From: Bacteroidales bacterium
GTDB lineage: Bacteria > Bacteroidota > Bacteroidia > Bacteroidales > F082
Assembly (NCBI GenBank): GCA_017649945.1
Contig: JAGCFU010000012.1
Location: 1-34,415, forward strand
DNA: 34,415 nucleotides
Reading direction: 5' to 3'
How positions within the stretch are numbered: the stretch's first letter is position 1; each line of letters opens with the position of its first letter. Shown in pieces: positions 15,894 to 24,877 of the stretch. The position numbers and the translations under genes were made by a program. The notes beneath the pieces were generated by a model, which did no database searches, was not told the DNA's origin, and was given only the letters and a program-made list of their open reading frames with translations.

Positions 15894-18800
15894 ATGAAGA
15901 AAACGTTTACTTTCATATTAGCAGTTTTATTTGCAATAACAGTAAAAGCACAGCAAATAAAAGGATTGTATAGTTTTGACAAAAAACAAAACGCCATCGA
16001 ATTCGACATCACCAAAATCAGTCTGTTCGAGCAGAGAATGCATCTTATTTATCTTTTGAACAATGATGACAGATTTGATGTGTCTACAAGCGACAGGGAC
16101 GGCATTTTTGTCGTAAAACGTAATAAAAACAGCTATAACTTCAACGTTGAAGACGCTTTCAATGATTTTTACAACGAAGAAACGGCTGCTTTCAACAGCA
16201 TGACTAAAGACGAGATCGGTGACCTTTATTTTGAATGGAAGTCGGCATTACCTAATTTTTTCGTTGCATCGATGATGATGGATTTGTATGTGAAAGACCG
16301 CCAGAACAATCTCTGCGCCAATGCTGATCCGTTCTGTACAGATGTCGGAATATATGAATTCCCTGCAGGTGTTAATGCCGGTGCCGGTGAAACCGGTCCT
16401 AATTACAACTGTTTAAGTACAAGACCAAATCCGGCATGGTATTATATGAAAATGGCAAATCCTGGAGGCATGACTATTTATATGTACAGCACTCCAAGTG
16501 AAGATATAGACTTCTGTTGCTGGGGACCTTTTGATGACCCTATCACACCATGTCCTAATGGTCTGACAGCGGCAAAAGTCGTTAGTTGCAGTTATGCTCC
16601 AGCTCATACTGAAAATTGTATAATACCGTCAAGTGCACAAACAGGCCAGTATTATATTCTTGTTATAACAAACTTTTCAAATAATCCATGCAACATCACC
16701 TTCAGTAAGACAGCAGGCACAGGCACGACAGACTGTTCCATCATGCCACCATTGGTCGAGAATGACGGACCATATTGCGTTGGAGAGACCATCCATTTGA
16801 CCGGAAATGCACAGAGCGGAGCTTCATACAGCTGGTCGGGACCAGGCAACTGGACTGCAACCGGACAGAATGTGACGCGTCCTAACTGCACCATGGCAAT
16901 GGCAGGAACGTATACCTGCACAATAACGCTGAGCGGACAAACAAGCAGTACCGACACCCAAGTCGCGGTATATGCCAATCCTACCGCCAATTTCAGTGTT
17001 CCAACCGCATATGCAGGTGTTCCGACACAATTCACCAGCACATCTACGACGAACCCATCCGGACAAACCATCACAAGCTATCTGTGGAACTTCGGTGACG
17101 GCCAGACTTCGACACAGCAGAACCCGACTCATACCTATGCAACACCAGGAAGTTATACTGTCACTTTGACTGTCGCATGCGGTGAGAACACATGTACAAA
17201 CACCAAGACACAAACCCTCAATGTGCAGAGTTCGATGTCGACAAACATCACTGGTGACAACTCAATATGCCAGAACAACACTATAACCTTAAATGCCAAT
17301 GCTACTGGTGGCACAGGTACATTTACATATGCCTGGAAAGAAAACGGCGCTCCTGTCGGAGGCAACTCGCCTACCCTGACACGCAATATGACGACAGCAG
17401 GCAGTTTCACATTCACATGCGAGATATCTGACGGATATACGACACAGACGCCGCAACTGATTGTCAGCGTTTATGCCACCCCTGACGCCTATGCCGGAGA
17501 AGACCAGTCAATCAATTTCGACAACTCGACAACACTTGAGGCCGGATATATAGAAGGCGCATCGTATGTATGGCAACCTGCCGACAGCATCACGGGAGCG
17601 AACAACACAAGAACCGTACATACAAAACCGTTGAGAGGCAACACCGTCTTTACCGTCACCGTGACATCTGACCACGGATGCGTTGACACAGATGACGTCG
17701 TTGTCAGTGTAGGTGCGGAGATGACCGCTACGGCAACTATTGCAGACAGCGAGATTTGTCAGTATGAATCGACAACTGTTTCAGCTACAGCTGTTGGTGG
17801 CAATCCGGCGAATTACTCATATTCATGGGAGCCAGCCGACGAAGTGGAGTATCCTCATGCCGCATCATCCACAGTGCATCCTTCGCTAAACACAGACCAT
17901 TTCACATGTACTATTTCTGACGGACATACCACATTGGAAAAGAGAGTGAATATCACAGTGCATGAGTTGCCGATTGCAGACGCCGGCGAAGATTTCCCGA
18001 TATATTACAACACTGCCGCAACGTTAACAGCTGCAACTGTTGATGGCGCTTCATACGAATGGCTGCCGAAAGACATGATTCAGAACGGAGACAACGAGCA
18101 TCAGACTGTCACGACTGTTCCGCTTACAGAAGAAACCGAGTTCACTCTGATTGTCATGAGAAACGGATGCTCGACAGAAGACAAAATCACCGTTTTCGCA
18201 GGCAACCAGCTTCAAGGTAAAGTTGAGACCAACGACAACAGCATTTGCCAATTCGACGGCAGTTGTGATTTGACAGCGACAGCCTTTGGCGGAAATATGG
18301 AATACACATATTTATGGGAGTCGTCGAATGCCGGCGATTTCTCAACCAACGGCTCTCCTACAACAACATTCATGAATCCGACCGAATCAGGCACATATAC
18401 CATCAGTTGCACCATCAATGACGGTCAGACCACGATAGTGCGTTCCACTACCATAAACGTAGTTGCAATGCCGCTGGCACAGATTTCCGTCAGTGGTGTC
18501 AACATCATCAACGACACACCTTCCGTCGTCATAGGCAAGTCGGTGACATTAGAGGCTGCAGCTGTTTCGGGCGCCATATACGAATGGCAGCCTAACACTT
18601 CGATCATGAGTACATCTGACAATGGAAGAGTTGCAACGACATATCCATTAAACGATACAGGTATTAAGGAGTTCACTTTAACGGTCAAGACTAAAACGGA
18701 GACAAACAACTATTGTACAAATTCAGCATTCGTGTCTGTTAAAGTGTATGATAATATTTCCGCAACGGTGGAGTCATCAGACGACGCCATCTGCGAGCAG

Positions 18801-19643
18801 GAACGCATCACTCTGACAGCCAATGCTACAGGCGGCACGGAGAACTACATATACACATGGTCACCAGCCGAATATTTTGACAACAATATCGGTCAGACCG
18901 TGACGACAAAGAGACTCCCCTACCATGACGGATTGATAAAATTCACATGTAAAATCGAGGATATTTCACTTGACAATGCTGACGACGAGAAAGACCAAGA
19001 AGTCATCGTCCATAATGCACCGAGTGTCAATTATGACTTGTCAGGCGTTCAGTTGGTTGAAGCCGGCAATGAATTCTATCCTTATGTATACGAATACAGC
19101 ATTGACGAATCAAGTTTGAGTGGATATAATATCAACAGTATCAGTTGGTCTGTCAGAAGCGAGCAAAACACTCCTAACCAGTTGGATTCGTTAACATGTG
19201 AATCATTATGGTTCTGTGTACCGGACCCGAATCCGGAGATTCCGGGACAGCCAAAGAAGGCATACCTTTATATCAACGAGGAAGGTAACGCCCGTCTGAC
19301 ATGCACTATAACAGGAGAATGTGGTGAGGCCACTGCTCGCATCATCATCTACACTGAAGGTTATGAATACAGCGATATTTCAGTTGAGGAAATCAACTAT
19401 GACGACCTGATAACCGTCTATCCTAACCCTAACAACGGCGAGCTATACATTAGTTTCGGCGACATCATCACATCATCGGTGACTATAAGCATATACAACT
19501 TCGACGGCATGAAGATGATGCAGTCAACTGAAAACGGCGATGTGGTGCATTATTCCGTCAACACATTGGCAAACGGAATATATTTCGTAAGGATTACCGG
19601 AAAAGATTTTGTGGTTACGAAGAAATTCGTGCTCAACAAATAA
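15894..19643 (+). CDS. Giant T9SS-exported PKD / Ig-like repeat adhesin-type protein
   Basis: A 1249-residue secreted protein. A signal peptide (1-19) leads to an N-terminal region of unknown role. A Cys-rich block follows at about 140-285, with ADPFCTD, FPAGVNAG, GPNYNCLS, PNPAWYYMKM and DFCCWGPF. A clear PKD domain lies at about 363-430 (YLWNFGDGQTST, THTYATPGSYTVTLTV). Residues 448-1040 hold alternating Ig-like modules of two kinds: type A near 448, 610, 773 and 955, and type B near 531, 693 and 859. The C-terminal 80 residues are a T9SS type A sorting domain (VYPNPNNGELYISF, YNFDGMKMM, ANGIYFVRI). It is likely a cell-surface adhesin or matrix protein. It is convergent with the next gene, with only 11 bp between stops and no hairpin there. 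Confidence 0.9.
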   Translation: MKKTFTFILAVLFAITVKAQQIKGLYSFDKKQNAIEFDITKISLFEQRMHLIYLLNNDDRFDVSTSDRDGIFVVKRNKNSYNFNVEDAFNDFYNEETAAFNSMTKDEIGDLYFEWKSALPNFFVASMMMDLYVKDRQNNLCANADPFCTDVGIYEFPAGVNAGAGETGPNYNCLSTRPNPAWYYMKMANPGGMTIYMYSTPSEDIDFCCWGPFDDPITPCPNGLTAAKVVSCSYAPAHTENCIIPSSAQTGQYYILVITNFSNNPCNITFSKTAGTGTTDCSIMPPLVENDGPYCVGETIHLTGNAQSGASYSWSGPGNWTATGQNVTRPNCTMAMAGTYTCTITLSGQTSSTDTQVAVYANPTANFSVPTAYAGVPTQFTSTSTTNPSGQTITSYLWNFGDGQTSTQQNPTHTYATPGSYTVTLTVACGENTCTNTKTQTLNVQSSMSTNITGDNSICQNNTITLNANATGGTGTFTYAWKENGAPVGGNSPTLTRNMTTAGSFTFTCEISDGYTTQTPQLIVSVYATPDAYAGEDQSINFDNSTTLEAGYIEGASYVWQPADSITGANNTRTVHTKPLRGNTVFTVTVTSDHGCVDTDDVVVSVGAEMTATATIADSEICQYESTTVSATAVGGNPANYSYSWEPADEVEYPHAASSTVHPSLNTDHFTCTISDGHTTLEKRVNITVHELPIADAGEDFPIYYNTAATLTAATVDGASYEWLPKDMIQNGDNEHQTVTTVPLTEETEFTLIVMRNGCSTEDKITVFAGNQLQGKVETNDNSICQFDGSCDLTATAFGGNMEYTYLWESSNAGDFSTNGSPTTTFMNPTESGTYTISCTINDGQTTIVRSTTINVVAMPLAQISVSGVNIINDTPSVVIGKSVTLEAAAVSGAIYEWQPNTSIMSTSDNGRVATTYPLNDTGIKEFTLTVKTKTETNNYCTNSAFVSVKVYDNISATVESSDDAICEQERITLTANATGGTENYIYTWSPAEYFDNNIGQTVTTKRLPYHDGLIKFTCKIEDISLDNADDEKDQEVIVHNAPSVNYDLSGVQLVEAGNEFYPYVYEYSIDESSLSGYNINSISWSVRSEQNTPNQLDSLTCESLWFCVPDPNPEIPGQPKKAYLYINEEGNARLTCTITGECGEATARIIIYTEGYEYSDISVEEINYDDLITVYPNPNNGELYISFGDIITSSVTISIYNFDGMKMMQSTENGDVVHYSVNTLANGIYFVRITGKDFVVTKKFVLNK

Positions 19644-19654
19644 TAGGATTTCTG

Positions 19655-20452
19655 TTATTTCCACCCCCAGCATGAGTCATGCATCCTGTTGAATTTCAAT
19701 GGGATGCCTATACTCAGCATTAACTCTACGCCGCGGTTATGCCATTTCACATCATCTTTCGTATGATAGGCATAAATATTAACCGGAGTGCCTTCAACAT
19801 CGCTTTTCACGTTAAGCAGACCGAAATTATAGGAAGCGTCGAGCTTGATTGACATAGTAAACGATTCAAAAATAACATTAAATCTGACACCGGCGCCAGC
19901 TACAAGACTCATGTCAAGTTGGGTTAGCACTGCATCAGATTTGGAAATGTCAACACTACTGGCAGGATATTCTCCATTTGGGAACTCCACCTCATCGGTT
20001 CCACCATAACAATATGCCACGTCAGCAGCACCGAAAATATACGGATTAATATAATCTGAAATCAGGAAATAATAAGTTACAGGGATCCTGAAATCGATAT
20101 ATTGTGACTTTATTTGGTTCATCTCACTGACTCCGAGATGGTCGAACGACTTTTTCATACCCCTTTCAACCATCAAAACCTCGGCACCTATCGAGAAACC
20201 GCGAAATTTCGGCAACGGAAACTCGATAAACAGGCCGAAAGCAGGCTTCACGACCATATCATTTGACAAGTTATTATAATCCTTGTCGGAAAATTTGATA
20301 TCATACAAAGTGAGTCCGCCTTTGATGCCGACGAACGGTATACTTTTAAACTTACGGCTCCTTTTCATATTGCCGAAGCTATAGTCGACCTGTGCTTGTG
20401 CTTGGAAGACCACAGCAAAAAAAAGCATCAATATAACAGCTATTCTTTTCAT
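19655..20452 (-). CDS. Outer-membrane beta-barrel protein (OMP_b-brl-like)
   Basis: A 265-residue protein with a signal peptide (residues 1-20, AQA before Gln). Many alternating hydrophobic strands of an eight-strand-type barrel follow: GIKGGLTLYDI, GFSIGAEVLMVERGM, YIDFRIPVTYYFLI, VAGAGVRFNVIF, MSIKLDASYNFGLL and GVELMLSIGIPLKF. It resembles the general Bacteroidota outer-membrane barrel family that also contains PorT, but I see no reason to call it PorT. The start overlaps the stop of the upstream lipoprotein gene as ATGA (20449-20452), so the two proteins are probably made together. Function unknown. Confidence 0.8.
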   Translation of the reverse strand: MKRIAVILMLFFAVVFQAQAQVDYSFGNMKRSRKFKSIPFVGIKGGLTLYDIKFSDKDYNNLSNDMVVKPAFGLFIEFPLPKFRGFSIGAEVLMVERGMKKSFDHLGVSEMNQIKSQYIDFRIPVTYYFLISDYINPYIFGAADVAYCYGGTDEVEFPNGEYPASSVDISKSDAVLTQLDMSLVAGAGVRFNVIFESFTMSIKLDASYNFGLLNVKSDVEGTPVNIYAYHTKDDVKWHNRGVELMLSIGIPLKFNRMHDSCWGWK

Positions 20453-21177
20453 TCTTCTGTTTCTTTTTTAACAACAAGACTGTTGAAATACATACTTTGT
20501 CCGCCCACTTCCATAATTCCGGGCTGGTCTTCGTCAGGATTTCTTTTCTTGATAACAGTCCAAAACTCCATATTCGCGATGACCTCTGTACCATCATCTT
20601 GAATCTTTTTCTTACCATTGATCAAGAAGCCGTTTTTATAATTCTTATTTCCCTGCGTAATCCAACAATCGAAACACAATGTAAAGTCGCCTGTTGCACC
20701 ATTTCCCCAGACATAAGCGCTATCTATCTCGTACCAAGTGTCGTAATTATACGGCGGATTGATAGGATTCCTGTAATTGGTTTTAAATTTCAGTTTAGCG
20801 ATACCATTCACCTGTTTGTCGATTAACAAATAAAGGTATTTCTTGCCGTAATATACAAGATTTTCTGGTGTAATAAAATCAATATATCCCTCGGTAAGGA
20901 ATATCTTCTCATCACTGCCGCGATAATCGCCAGCCATCTCATATAAACCAGTGATATCCGGAGGAAAGAGGCCTTCATAAACCGTGTTACTGCAAGTTGG
21001 AGCGACAGTTTTCCATACATCACGATACTGTTTAGGGTAAACAGTATCTAAAGGACTTTTGTTGCTCTCATCACCGATATGAATGATTGTGTCATGGCTG
21101 TCCTTGCTACAACCGACGAGGAACAGAGCTACTATTCCGATAACGACACTTAATATGGTTGACGAGCGTTTCAGCAT
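20449..21177 (-). CDS. Predicted lipoprotein of unknown function
   Basis: A 242-residue lipoprotein. The signal MLKRSSTILSVVIGIVALFLVGC ends in lipobox LVGC with the lipidated Cys at residue 23, followed by SKDSHDT. The mature part is soluble and beta-rich, with many aromatic residues, and includes GLYEMAGDYRGSDEK, YNYDTWYEID and FDCWITQGNKNY. I do not recognise a family. It starts only 2 bp after the alaS stop and overlaps the following barrel gene by 4 bp. The simplest reading is a lipoprotein that associates with that barrel in the outer membrane; this is inference from gene order only. Confidence 0.78.
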   Translation of the reverse strand: MLKRSSTILSVVIGIVALFLVGCSKDSHDTIIHIGDESNKSPLDTVYPKQYRDVWKTVAPTCSNTVYEGLFPPDITGLYEMAGDYRGSDEKIFLTEGYIDFITPENLVYYGKKYLYLLIDKQVNGIAKLKFKTNYRNPINPPYNYDTWYEIDSAYVWGNGATGDFTLCFDCWITQGNKNYKNGFLINGKKKIQDDGTEVIANMEFWTVIKKRNPDEDQPGIMEVGGQSMYFNSLVVKKETEE

Positions 21178-21179
21178 TG

Positions 21180-23801
21180 TTATTTAAAATTATTTTTAAG
21201 GATTTCTATAGCTTTTTCGATGCCGGCTGCATTCTTTCCGCCTGCAGTGGCGAGGGTTTTCTGACCGCCGCCGCCACCTTGAATCTCTTTGGCGCCTTCA
21301 CGCACGATAGCGGCGGCGTCCATTTTCTTTGTGTCGACGAGACTCTGTGGAAGCATCACACACAGAGCAGGTTTGTCTTCAAACACGCCTCCCATGACGG
21401 CGACCACCTCAGAATCGATATCTTTCAATGAAGAAGCGACGTTACGCATCTGGTTCATATCGGCATCAATGCGAGCCATCACGAGTTTGTGACCTTCCCA
21501 TTCGGTAGCGTTACCGTAAGCAACTTTAGCGTCGCTGACAGCCTGAGCCACCATCATAGCCTCGATTTTCTTCTGAAGCATGGTGTTCTGTGCGGAAAGT
21601 GTCTCCACAGCCTTCACCACGTCGCCAGACGATTTCACGAGACCTTTTATTTTATTCAATGTATCTATCTGATTATCAAGATATTCAATAACTGCTTCTC
21701 CTGTTATTGCCTCGATACGGCGAACACCGGCTGCAATAGCACCTTCTGTCAGAATCTTGAACGCTCCGATGCGACCGGTTGAGGCGATGTGAGTACCACC
21801 ACATAGTTCGCATGAATAACCTTCACCGAATTTCACGACGCGCACCTTGTCGCCATATTTCTCGCCGAACAAAGCCATCGCACCCATGTTACGAGCCTCA
21901 TCAAGCGGAACGTCGACGGCTGTTTCATTTTGTAAATCTTCCCTAATCTTCTGATTTACAATATTTTCTACCTTACGAATCTCATCTTCTGTCATCTTTG
22001 CGAAATGACTGAAGTCGAAACGCAGGCGCTCATCATCAACCATCGAGCCCTTCTGCTCAACATGAGTTCCGAGAACCTGGCGTAAAGCGGCGTGCATCAA
22101 GTGAGTGGCAGTATGGTTAGCCTCGATCTTGACACGACGTTCAACGTCAACTTTAGCGGTGAATGTTGCCTCCGGCTGCTGTGGAAGCGCATCCGTGATA
22201 TGTATGCTCAAATCGTTCTCTTTCACTGTATTGATAACATGAAGTGTCTCATTTTCAGACACCAGCATGCCTTTATCGCCAACCTGACCGCCCATCTCAG
22301 CATAGAATGGAGTCTTGTCGAGGACGATTTCAAAATGTTTCTTACCTTTCGCTACAACTTCTCTGAATTTCAATATCTTAGCCTGGCATTCAAGCTCATT
22401 GTAGCCGACGAACGTAGTAGGTTTGTCTTCATGAATCAGCTCAACCCAGTCGCCCGACATCTTCTCGGCGGCTTTACGAGAACGGTCTTTCTGTTCTTTC
22501 AGGTTATTGTTGAAACCTTCCATATCAACTTCGAGACCTTTTTCCTCTGCCATCAGGTTTGTCAAGTCGACAGGGAAGCCATAAGTATCAAACAACTCGA
22601 AAGCGAAAGCTCCATCGATGAGTTTCGCGCCCTTATTTTGCTCAACATAATTCTCGAAACGCTTGATTCCCAATGACAAAGTACGCAGGAACGATGCCTC
22701 CTCCTCATATATGACCTTTGACACGAGGGCTTCCTGTGATTTGATTTCAGGATATTGCTCACCCATCTCACGGACGAGAACCGGCAACAGTTTGTACACG
22801 AACGGTTCGGTGAACTTCAGGAAGGTGTATCCGTAACGCACTGCGCGGCGCAAAATACGTCTAATCACATATCCGGCACCGTTGTTTGAAGGCAGCTGAC
22901 CATCTGTGATAGCAAAACTCACGGCACGGAGGTGGTCGGCGACGACGCGCATTGCGATGTCACATTTCTCATTCTTACCGTATTCGATGCCAGAAAGTTT
23001 GGATATCTCATTAATAATAGGTGTGAACACGTCGGTGTCATAGTTCGATTTCTTGCCTTGCATCACGCGGACGAGACGTTCAAAGCCCATGCCGGTGTCG
23101 ACGTGTTTTGCCGGGAGGTCAACGAGACTGCCGTTAGCGAGGCGGTTATATTGCATGAAGACGAGGTTCCAAATCTCAATCACTTCCGGGTCATCTTTGT
23201 TGACGAGGTCACGGCCGTTGATTTTCTTGCGAGCCTCTTCGTCACGGATATCGATATGAATCTCCGAGCACGGTCCGCAAGGGCCAGTCTCACCCATCTC
23301 CCAAAAATTATCTTTTTTAGAGCCGTAGATGATTCTCGACTCGTCGACATGTTCTTTCCAAAACTCGTAAGCCTCGTTGTCAGGAGCCATTCCGTCTTTC
23401 TCGTCGCCGCCAAACACTGTGACATACAGTTTGTCTTTGTCAATCTTCATCACTTCTGTGAGGAACTCCCATCCCCACGCGATGGCTTCTTTCTTGAAAT
23501 AATCGCCAAACGACCAGTTGCCCATCATCTCGAACATGGTGTGATGGTAGGTGTCGCGGCCGACTTCCTCAAGGTCGTTGTGCTTGCCAGATACGCGGAG
23601 ACATTTCTGAATGTCAGTTACGCGCGGTGCTTTGCGAGGGTTGTTACCCAAGAAAACATCCTTAAACTGATTCATTCCGGCATTGGTAAACATCAAGGTC
23701 GGGTCATTCTTTACGACGATAGGTGCAGAAGGTACTACCAGGTGCTGTTTTGACTGAAAAAACTCCAAAAAGCTCTTACGAATTTCGCTTGCTTTCATCA
23801 T
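21180..23801 (-). CDS. alaS: Alanyl-tRNA synthetase
   Basis: A class II aminoacyl-tRNA synthetase that charges tRNA-Ala, with its own editing site. The N-terminal catalytic core has HHTMFEMMGNWSFGDYFKKEA and the FTNAGMNQF opening. The editing domain has HTATHLMHAAL and the zinc-type CELCGGTHIASTG. The C-terminal C-Ala part has the glycine run QGGGGGQKTLATAGG. The length of 873 residues agrees with the family, and I saw no frame break. The start is one of two adjacent ATGs (23801 or 23798); a TTG precedes them. It leads an apparent operon with a lipoprotein gene and a barrel gene. Confidence 0.97.
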   Translation of the reverse strand: MMKASEIRKSFLEFFQSKQHLVVPSAPIVVKNDPTLMFTNAGMNQFKDVFLGNNPRKAPRVTDIQKCLRVSGKHNDLEEVGRDTYHHTMFEMMGNWSFGDYFKKEAIAWGWEFLTEVMKIDKDKLYVTVFGGDEKDGMAPDNEAYEFWKEHVDESRIIYGSKKDNFWEMGETGPCGPCSEIHIDIRDEEARKKINGRDLVNKDDPEVIEIWNLVFMQYNRLANGSLVDLPAKHVDTGMGFERLVRVMQGKKSNYDTDVFTPIINEISKLSGIEYGKNEKCDIAMRVVADHLRAVSFAITDGQLPSNNGAGYVIRRILRRAVRYGYTFLKFTEPFVYKLLPVLVREMGEQYPEIKSQEALVSKVIYEEEASFLRTLSLGIKRFENYVEQNKGAKLIDGAFAFELFDTYGFPVDLTNLMAEEKGLEVDMEGFNNNLKEQKDRSRKAAEKMSGDWVELIHEDKPTTFVGYNELECQAKILKFREVVAKGKKHFEIVLDKTPFYAEMGGQVGDKGMLVSENETLHVINTVKENDLSIHITDALPQQPEATFTAKVDVERRVKIEANHTATHLMHAALRQVLGTHVEQKGSMVDDERLRFDFSHFAKMTEDEIRKVENIVNQKIREDLQNETAVDVPLDEARNMGAMALFGEKYGDKVRVVKFGEGYSCELCGGTHIASTGRIGAFKILTEGAIAAGVRRIEAITGEAVIEYLDNQIDTLNKIKGLVKSSGDVVKAVETLSAQNTMLQKKIEAMMVAQAVSDAKVAYGNATEWEGHKLVMARIDADMNQMRNVASSLKDIDSEVVAVMGGVFEDKPALCVMLPQSLVDTKKMDAAAIVREGAKEIQGGGGGQKTLATAGGKNAAGIEKAIEILKNNFK

Positions 23802-23824
23802 CAAATCAATTTTTCTTTAAAAAG

Positions 23825-23856
23825 TTTGCAAATTTAAGAAAAAATTATTAATTTTG
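23825..23856 (+). promoter_or_regulatory. Promoter of the M23 peptidase gene, overlapping a possible alaS -7 box
   Basis: On the plus strand TTTG (23825-23828) and TAATTTTG (23849-23856) are 20 bp apart, both consensus matches. On the minus strand TAAATTTG (complement of 23829-23836) fits the -7 box for alaS, 28 bp before its start, although I see no matching -33 box for it. The two promoters would overlap and may interfere. Confidence 0.6.
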
Positions 23857-23858
23857 CA

Positions 23859-23889
23859 CGTTTAAAACGTAAAATTTTCGTTTTAAATG
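23859..23889. promoter_or_regulatory. 31-bp imperfect dyad in the M23 gene leader
   Basis: Arms CGTTTAAAACG (23859-23869) and CGTTTTAAATG (23879-23889) pair with one G-T mismatch, and the AAA/TTT inside extends the symmetry. It starts three bases after the -7 box and runs into the upstream ATG at 23887, so it could be an operator on DNA or a hairpin hiding that ATG. Confidence 0.6.
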
Positions 23890-23904
23890 TTTTTAATTAA
23901 AATA

Positions 23905-24876
23905 ATGGCGAAAAAAAAATACATATTTAATCCGCAAACTCTTGATTATGAGGAATATAAGCCTTCAAAATCAAAGAAGCTGAGAAATGTCGTCTTCTTC
24001 ATTCTCACAGCCGGAATCATAGGATATGTTGCCATGACGATAGTAAATAACGTCATCGGAACGCCAAAAGAGCGCATGCAGGCTCGTGAAATCGAGTTTA
24101 TGAAGCTTCAATATGACATCATAAACGATAAGATCGAGAATATTGACGCGCTTCTTAGCGAGATGCAGGACCGTGACGACAATATTTACAGGATGATTTT
24201 CGAGGCTGAACCGATTCCTACCTCCATCAGAAGAGCAGGTTACGGAGGAAGTAACCGTTACGAGGCACTGGGCGGATATGAGAACTCCAAAATAGTGACA
24301 GAGACTGCGAAAAAAATCGATGTCGTTGAGAGTCAACTCAATGTACAGGCGAAGTCATTCGACGATGTGTATAACATGGCGACGAACAAGGCTCAGATGT
24401 TGAGTTGCATTCCAGCTATCATGCCAGTTAAAGACGTCGACATTCACAGGATTTCATCACATTACGGCTACAGAACCGACCCGTTCTACAAGGTGCAGAA
24501 AATGCATAGCGGCACTGATTTCAGCGCACCTATCGGGACACATATTTACTGCACAGGTGACGGCGTTGTCGAGAGCGTAGTGAAAGGCGGAAACGGCTAT
24601 GGCAATTACGTCTTGGTAAATCACGGATACGGATATAAGACACGTTACGCCCACCTCAGCAAGGCCTACGTGAAAGTAGGCCAGAAGGTGAAACGCGGCG
24701 AGTATATAGCAGACGTCGGAAACAGCGGCAAATCAACCGCACCGCATCTGCATTACGAAGTGATTAAAAACGACAAGGCTATAAATCCTATCAATTTCTT
24801 CTTCAACGACATCACGCCTGAAGAATATGACAAGATTTTGGAATTATCGGAAAGACCTTCAATGACAATGGATTAA
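23905..24876 (+). CDS. M23 family metallopeptidase, membrane-anchored
   Basis: A peptidoglycan-directed zinc endopeptidase or an inactive activator of similar fold. One transmembrane helix lies near residues 28-50 after a short basic cytosolic start. A coiled-coil-like stretch (about 60-160) leads to the LytM/M23 domain, with HSGTDFSAPIGT (first His and Asp ligands), GYGNYVLVNHGYG, YAHLSK and the HLHYEV ligand motif near the end. All metal ligands of an active enzyme are present. I take the ATG at 23905 (323 residues, MAKKKYIFNP); 23887 would add six residues. The merR-type gene starts 1 bp after its stop, so they share a transcript. The likely role is periplasmic remodelling of the cell wall. 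Confidence 0.93.
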   Translation: MAKKKYIFNPQTLDYEEYKPSKSKKLRNVVFFILTAGIIGYVAMTIVNNVIGTPKERMQAREIEFMKLQYDIINDKIENIDALLSEMQDRDDNIYRMIFEAEPIPTSIRRAGYGGSNRYEALGGYENSKIVTETAKKIDVVESQLNVQAKSFDDVYNMATNKAQMLSCIPAIMPVKDVDIHRISSHYGYRTDPFYKVQKMHSGTDFSAPIGTHIYCTGDGVVESVVKGGNGYGNYVLVNHGYGYKTRYAHLSKAYVKVGQKVKRGEYIADVGNSGKSTAPHLHYEVIKNDKAINPINFFFNDITPEEYDKILELSERPSMTMD

Positions 24877-24877
24877 C

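Noticed and set aside
16652..17213. Two minus-strand open frames of 140 and 129 codons
   Set aside because: Both are antisense to the PKD region of the large T9SS protein and show no family features.
19644..19654. Terminator between the PKD gene and the barrel gene
   Set aside because: Only 11 bp separate the stops and I see no inverted repeat with a T run there.
19655..20452. Calling the barrel protein PorT (a T9SS component)
   Set aside because: The general barrel fold fits, but I could not see a PorT-specific motif, and the gene order gives no other por genes.
22932..23753. Open frame of 273 codons on the plus strand
   Set aside because: It is opposite alaS, which has full catalytic motifs; the frame is a codon-bias shadow.
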